Shown here: piece after piece, positions 1 through 7,672 of the stretch
Numbering within the stretch: the first letter of the stretch is position 1
How the letters are laid out: each line of letters starts with the position of its first letter
Assembly (NCBI GenBank): GCA_042095835.1
Contig: JBELML010000113.1
Location: 1-20,768, forward strand
Length of the DNA: 20,768 bases
From: DATFKA01 sp042095835
Lineage (GTDB): Bacteria; Bacteroidota; Bacteroidia; Chitinophagales; Saprospiraceae
Direction: 5' to 3'
The notes under the pieces: model-generated
Told to the model about the DNA's origin: nothing
Databases searched by the model: none
The model's input: the letters and a program-made list of their open reading frames with translations, nothing else
Translations under genes and position numbers: made by a program

Positions 1-56
1 CTGGGCGGCAAAAGAACAAGTAAAGATGTTTAATTTATTATTGACTTATTCCTTAG

Positions 57-1217
57 TCACTCATTTATCAAATTGAAGGCTCCTTCGATGAGTATGCCTT
101 GGCCCGGTTCAAAAGTATCTGCATTGAGTATTTGGACCTTACCATTTTCGATCCAACCAATTTGCACCTCTTTTTTCTCAAAATGGTGAGTAGTACCTGT
201 CTTTTCTTTTTCTATTAAAACGAACCAGCGGTCGTCAACTTCTACTACTGCTGACTCTGGTAGGCCCATCGTAGATTGACTAGCCGTGATGATCTCGGCT
301 TCGAGGAACATGCCGGGCACAAAATCGATATCATCTTTTATATCTTCTAAATGCCCATGTACTCTGACTACCCGATTATCCCCTTCTACTTCTTTCCCGA
401 TCAGGTAAACTTCAGCCTCGAATAATTCGCTACTGGCATCTGGCATTTTGAATCGAATCTGCTGGCCTTTCTTTATCTGGAGGATGTCTTTTTCAAAGAC
501 ATCTAATTCTAGATGCATGTGATCCGTATTAATCAATTCTACAGCTACATCTGTAGGATTTAGGAACATGCCTCGCATGGCGTTCACCTCAACAATATAT
601 CCTGAAACGGGTGTAGAGACCGCAATGGTAGAGACCAGCTTATCCACTGATATTTTATCAGCAGCGAGACCTAGGAGTGCCATTCGTTTCTTCAAGCCCT
701 CAATCTTAATGAGCGTCGTTTGATAATCCGACTCTGCTTTGAGAAAATTCTTTTGGGAAGCGATATTATCTTCAACAAGGTTTTTCTGCCGCTCGTAATC
801 CGACTTTAAAAAAGTCAACTGGGCTTTGCTTTCAAGATAATCCTGCTGCATTTGCACAAAATCCGGGTTCTCTAAAACGAACAAAGTTTGTCCTTTCACT
901 ACTCGTTCGCCAGGCAATAGATTAATGCGTTTGACATATCCGCCAGCATAAGCACTCACACTGACATGGTTTTTCTCCGCTACATCGATCACTCCGGTAG
1001 CCCTGATACTACTCGAAAAAGCGTAATCTTGTAAGACTCCAATCTTCATATTGCCCAGCTCAAACTGTCTATCCGTAAGCTCTATAGCCATCGTTGCCTG
1101 CTGATCAATATCGGCATCACTATTAGGCTCCGTAGATTGCTCAGATGGACTCCCACAACTGAAGAGGATTCCAGTGATTAGAAACAGAAAACTCGAAGTT
1201 TTATATAGGCTATTCAT
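57..1217 (-). CDS. czcB: RND efflux periplasmic adaptor (CzcB/CusB-like lipoprotein)
   Basis: Membrane-fusion protein that bridges the RND pump and the outer-membrane channel for heavy-metal export. The 386-aa product starts with a lipoprotein signal (hydrophobic residues 10-20, lipobox L18-F19-S20-C21), so it should be anchored to a membrane facing the periplasm. Visible layout: first barrel-sandwich (lipoyl) half at about 82-115, a heptad-rich alpha-hairpin at about 118-182, second lipoyl half at about 195-230, beta-barrel at about 232-312, and a membrane-proximal domain to the end. The ATG at 1215-1217 lies inside the last codons of the upstream pump gene (8-nt overlap), which implies translational coupling and fixes the start. 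No Met-rich or His-rich metal-binding tail is seen, unlike some CusB/CzcB proteins. Metal choice is inferred from the pump (divalent type). The family is clear; the substrate is not proven. Confidence 0.9.
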   Translation of the reverse strand: MNSLYKTSSFLFLITGILFSCGSPSEQSTEPNSDADIDQQATMAIELTDRQFELGNMKIGVLQDYAFSSSIRATGVIDVAEKNHVSVSAYAGGYVKRINLLPGERVVKGQTLFVLENPDFVQMQQDYLESKAQLTFLKSDYERQKNLVEDNIASQKNFLKAESDYQTTLIKIEGLKKRMALLGLAADKISVDKLVSTIAVSTPVSGYIVEVNAMRGMFLNPTDVAVELINTDHMHLELDVFEKDILQIKKGQQIRFKMPDASSELFEAEVYLIGKEVEGDNRVVRVHGHLEDIKDDIDFVPGMFLEAEIITASQSTMGLPESAVVEVDDRWFVLIEKEKTGTTHHFEKKEVQIGWIENGKVQILNADTFEPGQGILIEGAFNLINE

Positions 1218-4200
1218 TCGTCAAATAATTGAGTTCGAGGACCGTCTGATTGTATTTATTCAAGTTGTCCAGATAATCTTTTTCTAATTTGTTAGCATGC
1301 TCAAGCGATAGAATAAATTCTAAAAATCCAACTTCGCCTGCTCGATAAGACCTATTCGCAGTCGAAATAATCTGCTGCGCTAGTAGCTTTCCTTCTTTTT
1401 CGTAGAAGCGGATGGCCTTGGCAAAAACCTCCAATTGCAGCTGTAGTTGTCGCTGTTTTTCTTCTAGTTTTATCCTTTCATTGGTAGCTTGCTGATCGAT
1501 GATTAAACCGCCCAAGGCTGTTGCTTGGATATTAGCATCGAGTGATTTTCGCCACAGGGGTACCCCCACACCTAGTTGAAAGCCGTTGTAGAAACGAGGA
1601 TTTTTAAAGGTGCTCGCACCCAAAAAATACTCTACCTGAAAACTGGGTAAGCCTTGCTTTTTCTCGACCTCCAATCTACTGGCATTTACCGTTTCTGCAG
1701 CGCGATACCAATCTAGAACGGGATGATTAGCAATGGTATCCATATCTAGATCAATTGCCTGAAAAGCGGTTTCTTCCAATTCAAACGGCTCACTTGTTTG
1801 GAGCCATTGGGCAAGCGCTCGATAGGCAGCAGCAATGCGATCTTCACACTGTTCTACCTGAAGTACCACCTCTTTTTGCTTTGTTTCGGCAGTTATTTTT
1901 TCCAGGTAATTTGATTCGCCCAGTTCATACCGGCGTGTACTGGCAAGTGCCATTTGCTGATAAAGGCTATCCAAGTACTGAAAATTGGTTTTTACCGCCT
2001 CCCAATACATGACGTTATAATAAATGCTAGCCACTTCTTTAGTAAGCCATCGCTCCTCTATTTTTAATTGCTGCTCTTGTAGGCCAACCTTGCTTCGGTT
2101 GAGATCTTTTTGTGCTTTATAAACACTGGGTAATCGAAAATCTTGCTGAACACCAAACACGGTCAGTGGCCTCCCATTTTCTGCAATATTATTTTGGTCG
2201 TGACCTACATAGAAACCTGTATTCCCTATATTCCCACCTGATGGGATGAGTGCTTGGCCTTGCTCTATAGTCAGTACCTGAGCTTTGAGCCCAGCGTTGT
2301 TTTCTAATGCCAATTGAGTAATTTGCTGGAGTGTCAATCTCGATTGTGCAGCGGCATTCTGGGCTAATCCAGGTAAAAAGAAGAAAAGCATCAAAAGGGG
2401 CGTTCCTAACAACACTTTTGTATTCGACTTTCTTCTCTGCTCTACCATCGCGTACAAGACAGGCAGGACAACGAGGGTGAGAAAAGTAGCAGAGATTAAG
2501 CCACCTATAACTACCGTGGCCAAGGGACGCTGTACCTCGGCTCCCGCAGAAGTCGAAACCGCCATAGGTAAAAAACCCATGGCCGCTGCCGTTGCAGTAA
2601 GCAATACTGGCCGCAGGCGCTGTTGTGTGCCAATTAATATACGTTCATACAAATCATCCATTCCTTGGGCTTTAAGTTCTTTAAAATGTTCAATCAGCAC
2701 AATCCCGTTCAGCACCGCGATACCAAAGAGCGCAATGAAGCCAACGCCCGCAGAAATACTAAATGGTAGTCCTCTAACATAAAGTAACAATACGCCACCT
2801 ACCGCCGCAAGGGGGATAGCGGTGTACACCATCAGCGCTTCTTGGATAGATTGAAAAGCAAAAAACAACATGACAAAGATCAGCACTAAAGCTATAGGAA
2901 CGGCGACCATCAGCCGTGCACGCGCATTGCGAAGGTTTTCAAATTGCCCACCGTAGGTAATATTATATCCAGTAGGAATCTTTATAGATCGATCAATGAT
3001 ATTTTGTACATCCTTGACCACAGATTCTAGGTCGCGGTTCCGCACATTGACTCCGACTACGATCCTACGTTTGGTGTCGTCTCGTGATATCTTTGCAGGC
3101 CCTTTGGTATAGCTAATCTCCGCTAACTCGCTCAGCGGAATTTGCTGCCCATTGGGTAATGGAACTGTGGTACGCCGAATATCATCAATACTATTTCTAT
3201 TTTTCTGATCATAGCGGACAACTAAATCGAATTGCTTTTCGCCTTCAAAAACACTTCCAGCAGGTAGGCCTGCAAAATTCATTGTGAGAACTTGATTTAC
3301 ATCTTCGATATTGAGGCCATATCTAGCAATTTTTGAGCGTAAATACTTTACCGACATTTGTGGCAAACCTTCTACCTTTTCTACAGAGATATCGGCTGCA
3401 CCAGGGACATCTCCAATGGCTTTTCTAATATCTTGGGCCATTCCATCGAGTGTATTCAGGTCTTCGCCAAAAATTTTTATCGCCAGGTCGGCCCGTACGC
3501 CCGTGATCAATTCGTTGAATCGCATCTCGATCGGCTGTGTAAACTCATAATCTAAACCCGGCAAATCAGAAAGGGCTTCCTTGAAAGCATCTGCCAGGTC
3601 ATCTTTGCTATTGGCATTCGTCCATTGACTAGGTGACCGTAAAGTGATGATCACATCGCATTCTTCCATCGACATTGGATCAGTGGGTACTTCTGCCGCA
3701 CCAATTCTAGTAACAACCTGCTTGACCTCCGGAAACGCTTTCAGAATGGTTTCAATCTGGGTCATCGTCTCGATAGTTTTACTCAGGCTCGTTCCGGTTT
3801 TTAGGACGGGCTGGATGACGAAATCGCCTTCGTCGAGTGTAGGCACAAACTCTCCTCCCATAGTGGTGAATAGATATCCCACAGCGATCAACAATGCAAC
3901 TGCCAGCCCTAAGACTAAGCCCTTAAAACGCAAAGCCCAACTGATGACGGGCATGTAAAGCTGAGTTAGAAAACCAATCAGTCTGGTGGATATATTTTTT
4001 CTAGAAGCTCTTTCAGGTTTAAGTAACAAAGCAGAAATAACCGGCACGTAAGTAAAACAGAGTATCATGGCCCCGACTAAGGCAAAACAGAAGGTCAGCG
4101 CCATGGGGCGAAACATTTTGCCTTCTACCTCTGACAAAGACAAAATTGGGATAAAAACAATAATGATAATGAGTTGGCCAAAGACCGCAGAGCGCATCAT

Positions 4201-5544
4201 TTTTGTAGCACTTGCAAAGGTGATCTGATCAATTAGGCGCTGTCTTTGATCTGGGTTTCCCTCGATGAGTTTAGCTCTCTGATTGGTGATTTGGAAGGCG
4301 ATGTACTCAACGATAATGACTGCTCCGTCGATGATGATACCAAAATCAATTGCTCCTAGAGACATGAGATTAGCATCTACCCCAAACAGATACATTAAAG
4401 ACAAGGCAAAGAGCAATGAAATGGGAATCACCGAAGCGACCACCAAACCAGAACGGATATTCCCCAGTAGTAAAACGACTACGAAGATGACAATCAGGCA
4501 GCCTAAAACCAGATTTTCTACAATCGTATTCGTGGTTTTAGCGATGAGTTGGCTACGCTCCAGAAAAGGGTTGATATACACCCCTTCGGGAAGTGATTTT
4601 TGGACCTGCTCTACCCTTTCTTTTACCGCATCGATTACTGCTTTAGAGTTAGCGTCTTTCAGCATCATCACCTGCCCTAAAACCTTTTCGCCCTCTCCAT
4701 TGGCCGTGATAGCTCCAAAGCGTGTAGCGTAGCCAAACTGAACCGTAGCCACATCCTTGATATAGATCGGAAGATTCCCTTTATTTTTGACTACAATCTG
4801 CTCTATGTCTTGTAGAGAACCTATCAAGCCTTCTCCACGGATAAAATAGCTTTGGTTGGTTTTTTCAATATATCCTCCACCAGCTACACTGTTATTTTTT
4901 TCCAGCGCAGAATAGACATCCTGCACAGATAGCTTCATCGAGCGCAAGCGTTCTGGGTTTACCGAAACTTCGTACTGCTTTAATTTTCCACCCCAAGTAT
5001 TGACCTCTACGACCCCAGGGATGCCGGATAGTTGACGCTTGACAATCCAATCTTGGATGGTCCTTAGATCGGTGATAGAATATTTTCCTTCGTAGCCAGG
5101 CTCCACATCCAGAATATACTGATAAATCTCCCCCAAACCAGTAGAAACGGGGCCCATAAAAGGGCTACCAAAACCTGCTGGAATCTTTTCTTGCGCCGTT
5201 TTTATTTTCTCTGCGATGAGTTGTCTTGGGAGATAGGTTCCCATCTTGTCTTCAAAGACAATAGTCACTACAGATAGGCCAAACTTCGATACGGAGCGAA
5301 TTTCTTTGACACCAGGTAAGTTGGCCATTTCCAGCTCAACTGGATAGGTGATAAACTGCTCTACATCTTGGGTAGATAGATTACGCGTAGTAGTGATAAC
5401 CTGTACCTGGTTATTGGTAATATCTGGTACGGCACCAATTGAAATATTGAGCAAGGCGTAAACTCCAAAACCGATGATCCCAGTTGTAAAAAGTAGAACG
5501 ATTAGTTTGTGGTGGATACTATAGTTGATGATTCGTTCTAGCAT
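1210..5544 (-). CDS. czcA: CzcA-type heavy-metal RND pump fused to TolC/CzcC-like outer-membrane channel
   Basis: Proton-driven inner-membrane exporter of metal cations. Residues 1 to about 1036 are a complete HME-RND pump: TM1 near the N-terminus, two large periplasmic loops, and a TM4 motif with D400, D406 and E413 in a DFG-x3-DGAV-x3-E pattern, the proton-relay motif typical of divalent-cation (Zn/Co/Cd/Ni) CzcA proteins rather than Cu/Ag CusA. The Asn that usually follows the Glu is Tyr414 here. After the last TM, residues 1043-1067 look like a signal peptide (Lys, a leucine/phenylalanine-rich stretch, then an AAAQ end). Residues about 1069-1444 are a TolC/CzcC-like outer-membrane factor with the usual opening (LTLQQ...ALENN) and long helical repeats. 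The 1444-aa length is one pump plus one channel, and no separate czcC is present in the window. Co-transcribed with the overlapping downstream adaptor. Fused forms of this size are, from memory, known in Bacteroidota. Confidence 0.93.
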   Translation of the reverse strand: MLERIINYSIHHKLIVLLFTTGIIGFGVYALLNISIGAVPDITNNQVQVITTTRNLSTQDVEQFITYPVELEMANLPGVKEIRSVSKFGLSVVTIVFEDKMGTYLPRQLIAEKIKTAQEKIPAGFGSPFMGPVSTGLGEIYQYILDVEPGYEGKYSITDLRTIQDWIVKRQLSGIPGVVEVNTWGGKLKQYEVSVNPERLRSMKLSVQDVYSALEKNNSVAGGGYIEKTNQSYFIRGEGLIGSLQDIEQIVVKNKGNLPIYIKDVATVQFGYATRFGAITANGEGEKVLGQVMMLKDANSKAVIDAVKERVEQVQKSLPEGVYINPFLERSQLIAKTTNTIVENLVLGCLIVIFVVVLLLGNIRSGLVVASVIPISLLFALSLMYLFGVDANLMSLGAIDFGIIIDGAVIIVEYIAFQITNQRAKLIEGNPDQRQRLIDQITFASATKMMRSAVFGQLIIIIVFIPILSLSEVEGKMFRPMALTFCFALVGAMILCFTYVPVISALLLKPERASRKNISTRLIGFLTQLYMPVISWALRFKGLVLGLAVALLIAVGYLFTTMGGEFVPTLDEGDFVIQPVLKTGTSLSKTIETMTQIETILKAFPEVKQVVTRIGAAEVPTDPMSMEECDVIITLRSPSQWTNANSKDDLADAFKEALSDLPGLDYEFTQPIEMRFNELITGVRADLAIKIFGEDLNTLDGMAQDIRKAIGDVPGAADISVEKVEGLPQMSVKYLRSKIARYGLNIEDVNQVLTMNFAGLPAGSVFEGEKQFDLVVRYDQKNRNSIDDIRRTTVPLPNGQQIPLSELAEISYTKGPAKISRDDTKRRIVVGVNVRNRDLESVVKDVQNIIDRSIKIPTGYNITYGGQFENLRNARARLMVAVPIALVLIFVMLFFAFQSIQEALMVYTAIPLAAVGGVLLLYVRGLPFSISAGVGFIALFGIAVLNGIVLIEHFKELKAQGMDDLYERILIGTQQRLRPVLLTATAAAMGFLPMAVSTSAGAEVQRPLATVVIGGLISATFLTLVVLPVLYAMVEQRRKSNTKVLLGTPLLMLFFFLPGLAQNAAAQSRLTLQQITQLALENNAGLKAQVLTIEQGQALIPSGGNIGNTGFYVGHDQNNIAENGRPLTVFGVQQDFRLPSVYKAQKDLNRSKVGLQEQQLKIEERWLTKEVASIYYNVMYWEAVKTNFQYLDSLYQQMALASTRRYELGESNYLEKITAETKQKEVVLQVEQCEDRIAAAYRALAQWLQTSEPFELEETAFQAIDLDMDTIANHPVLDWYRAAETVNASRLEVEKKQGLPSFQVEYFLGASTFKNPRFYNGFQLGVGVPLWRKSLDANIQATALGGLIIDQQATNERIKLEEKQRQLQLQLEVFAKAIRFYEKEGKLLAQQIISTANRSYRAGEVGFLEFILSLEHANKLEKDYLDNLNKYNQTVLELNYLTNE

Positions 5545-5641
5545 TCTCTAGAAAGGCTTTAAAAGTGTCAGTAGTAAAGTATTTAGTGTCTGCAACAGAA
5601 AACCTTAGGCAACTTCTACACTAAATGCTTGAAATATACCC

Positions 5642-5649
5642 CAAACTTA
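5642..5649 (-). promoter_or_regulatory. Candidate Bacteroidota -7 box (TAAGTTTG) for efflux operon
   Basis: Read on the minus strand the bases are TAAGTTTG, matching the Bacteroidota sigma-ABfr -7 consensus TAnnTTTG. It lies about 98 bp upstream of the pump ATG. No good -33 TTG element stands at the usual spacing, and a weaker TATATTTC lies a few bases downstream, so this is only a candidate. Activator help from the adjacent palindrome could compensate for the missing -33 box. Confidence 0.35.
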
Positions 5650-5671
5650 CTTAAAACCTGCTCTAAATTCA

Positions 5672-5687
5672 TGTGATCTTAATCACT
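5672..5687. promoter_or_regulatory. Crp/Fnr-like palindrome (TGTGA-N6-TCACT)
   Basis: TGTGATCTTAATCACT matches the classical Crp half-sites TGTGA-N6-TCACA at all but one position. Its centre is about 43 bp upstream of the start site expected from the -7 box at 5642-5649, close to the -41.5 location of class II activators. A Crp/Fnr-family regulator is the natural reader, but Bacteroidota members can have diverged motifs, and no such gene is in the window. Confidence 0.35.
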
Positions 5688-5860
5688 AATTTAACAGGAA
5701 GCTCCTCTAATTAGTCCTAATGCTTCAACTTTTCCTCCTCTAGCAGCAGTACTAGACCAGCAGACACCCTCCATGGAAAAAAGTGTCCGAATATTTGCCC
5801 TTAGCTATCACGCCGTAAAATCAGCAAGAGCCAATCCTATCAAGGCTTTAAAGTAGGAGT

Positions 5861-5902
5861 AAAAAGGCAGCACCCCGACACGCTTTGCGTGCCGGGGTGC
5901 TG
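5861..5902 (-). terminator. Intrinsic terminator of susCD
   Basis: The arms CAGCACCCCGACACGC (5868-5883) and GCGTGCCGGGGTGCTG (5887-5902) flank a 3-nt loop. In the minus-strand RNA every position pairs, one as a G-U wobble; in the plus-strand RNA that pair is an A-C mismatch. The stem is followed on the minus strand by CCTTTTT. It lies 30 bp after the susD stop, so it ends the susCD transcript and insulates the efflux operon. Confidence 0.92.
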
Positions 5903-5932
5903 TATCCTTTTCTCTACCTTTTTATTATCCTC

Positions 5933-7597
5933 CTAAGGATTCTGGTCAGATTCGCTAATATTCTCATTGGCATCAATCTCCGCTTGTGGGATTTTGAAAA
6001 TCCAATCATCATTGATAGATGGTCTTTCTACAATGTAGGCATTCTGATAGATGGTCTGAGAAGCTCCTGATCCTCCATCGGCACTGTGGTCGATACCCTC
6101 GTCCCAACGGATTTTATCCTGGAATAAGAAACCTTCTCCCCAAAGCTCTAAACCACGCTGAAATTTGATGTGCTCCATCATGCTTTCTTGCGTATCGAAA
6201 GCAGTGACATCATAATTGCTATCTCTCTCCTCACCGAGTGGTCTTAGTGCTTCTTGAGCACCAGCAATATCATTCAACATCGCTTTAGCTTCGGCCTCAA
6301 TCAAGTACATCTCTGAAGCACGCATGTAGATGATATCATCTGGTTCGATACCTCCCGGCACTTTTTGTCTCAACTTCACGTGCATATAGGGATGGCTATT
6401 GTGTCTTGAGGTCCAGCCCCATTGTGCAGCCAAACGATCAATCTCTGCTTCAAACTCTGCTTCTGTGGTGTAAAGTGGATTGGTATTATTTTCAAAACCA
6501 CCTAGCCCATTAGCGGCAGATAGGTTGGAGTTAGGTGCATCTACTAAGAATACATCTTTACGATAATCCGTTTCTGGAATAGCGTCTACCAATCTTCTAT
6601 CCGCAATCTTCGGGTTGTTTCTCACCTGGCTACCATTAAAGGTATTAGATGCTAGGTAGAAATAAGAACGGAAGAAAGTAGTCTCCGTAGTAATCACATT
6701 AGAACCCCAGATCACCTCTGGAAGTAAGGTTGAGTTGAAACCAGCTTTCCAATCTTCCTCACTCATGATTGAATAATCCTGGCGTGCTCTCGCTGCTGAT
6801 GATGCGGCTAGTGCCCAATCACCCGTTGCTAATGCCATTCTTGCTTGTAAGCCATAGGCCACGTCGATATTCAGGTTGGCTTTGTCAAAAGCACTACCTG
6901 TAGGTCTAGCAGAAGCATTCTCAAAAGTGCTAATAGCAGCCGTAAGATCAGAAGCGATCTGATCATAGATGGTCTGTACCGTTTCTCTAGGACCACTTGT
7001 AAAAGGCGCATCTGTAGAGAAAAGAAGCGGCACTCCCGGATCAGTAGATGGATTACCAATCAAGTACCCTTTGGCAAAATGCTGTACCAGCGACATATAA
7101 GCATAGGCTCTATAAGCGTAAGCCTGCCCAACTAGTTCATTCAGCTCTGGGGTTTCTATTAAGTTACCCTCTTCAAAAGTATTGATGATCGTATTTGAAT
7201 TGGCGATCATATTATAGCGGTGATACCACAAAATAGTTGGCGTAATGTCAGTTGGAATAGTGTGGTTGTTCCACTGCGCTTCGTCTCTCCAACCTAAGTT
7301 GTTGGCATTAGCACTGTGGATCAAACCACCGGCTAGGTTGTCGCCCATGGGTACCCAATAGTGCTCGTTTGCTCTAGCAGTACTAGCAATAACGCTACCA
7401 CCTGGTAGTACCGTTTGAGACTGAGAATACATCGTACGGTGCATCCCATTGATAATGAGCGAGATATTGGCCTCCGTTGCTAGGGCATCTGCCGCTGAGA
7501 TAGCGTCGGTAGGCCGAGTTTCTAGAAAATCCTCATCACAAGCAGATATCGCTAGAGCGACGAAGACGAAAAGAAGATATTTTATATTTCTAATCAT
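5933..7597 (-). CDS. susD: SusD/RagB family surface glycan-binding lipoprotein
   Basis: Outer-membrane lipoprotein that forms the lid of a SusC transporter and binds oligosaccharide for import. The 554-aa product has a signal peptide ending in lipobox I17-S18-A19-C20. The acidic DED just after the cysteine fits the Bacteroidota lipoprotein export signal that sends SusD proteins to the cell surface. The start of the mature protein (FLETRPTDAIS) and the C-terminal stretch (GLELWGEGFLFQDKIRW) are characteristic of SusD/RagB; the helical middle is consistent with its TPR-like fold. It lies 75 bp after susC on the same strand, the usual order. The neighbouring divergent PL7 lyase suggests alginate oligomers as ligand, but the protein itself shows no ligand-specific signature I can read. 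Confidence 0.95.
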   Translation of the reverse strand: MIRNIKYLLFVFVALAISACDEDFLETRPTDAISAADALATEANISLIINGMHRTMYSQSQTVLPGGSVIASTARANEHYWVPMGDNLAGGLIHSANANNLGWRDEAQWNNHTIPTDITPTILWYHRYNMIANSNTIINTFEEGNLIETPELNELVGQAYAYRAYAYMSLVQHFAKGYLIGNPSTDPGVPLLFSTDAPFTSGPRETVQTIYDQIASDLTAAISTFENASARPTGSAFDKANLNIDVAYGLQARMALATGDWALAASSAARARQDYSIMSEEDWKAGFNSTLLPEVIWGSNVITTETTFFRSYFYLASNTFNGSQVRNNPKIADRRLVDAIPETDYRKDVFLVDAPNSNLSAANGLGGFENNTNPLYTTEAEFEAEIDRLAAQWGWTSRHNSHPYMHVKLRQKVPGGIEPDDIIYMRASEMYLIEAEAKAMLNDIAGAQEALRPLGEERDSNYDVTAFDTQESMMEHIKFQRGLELWGEGFLFQDKIRWDEGIDHSADGGSGASQTIYQNAYIVERPSINDDWIFKIPQAEIDANENISESDQNP

Positions 7598-7632
7598 GAT
7601 TATTTATTTTGAATCACTATTCAGTGTTCCCC

Positions 7633-7665
7633 CTATTCAAGAGAAAAGGGTTCTTGCTCGAATAG
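7633..7665 (-). other. Imperfect hairpin in the susC-susD gap
   Basis: CTATTC (7633-7638) and GAATAG (7660-7665) pair, followed inward by AAGA/TCTT with a 4-nt bulge on one side. It begins 8 nt after the susC stop in transcript direction and has no uridine run, so it is not an ordinary terminator. It may act in mRNA processing or stability between susC and susD, or may be chance. Confidence 0.3.
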
Positions 7666-7672
7666 TTATATT

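Larger units (their letters stand above)
5545..5860. other. Intergenic leader of the metal-efflux operon
   Basis: About 316 bp lie between the efflux operon start and the susD terminator. No coding sequence is supported: the ORFs here are short and unlike known proteins. The half nearest the pump gene holds a TAnnTTTG-like promoter candidate (5642-5649, minus strand) and a Crp-like palindrome (5672-5687). I see nothing convincing in 5690-5860 apart from an isolated 8-bp palindrome, TCCATGGA. Confidence 0.6.

Noticed and set aside
4283..4732. 149-codon frame opposite the RND pump
   Set aside because: It lies wholly inside the conserved pump domain on the opposite strand; low-complexity Thr/Ser/Met-rich product typical of antisense shadows.
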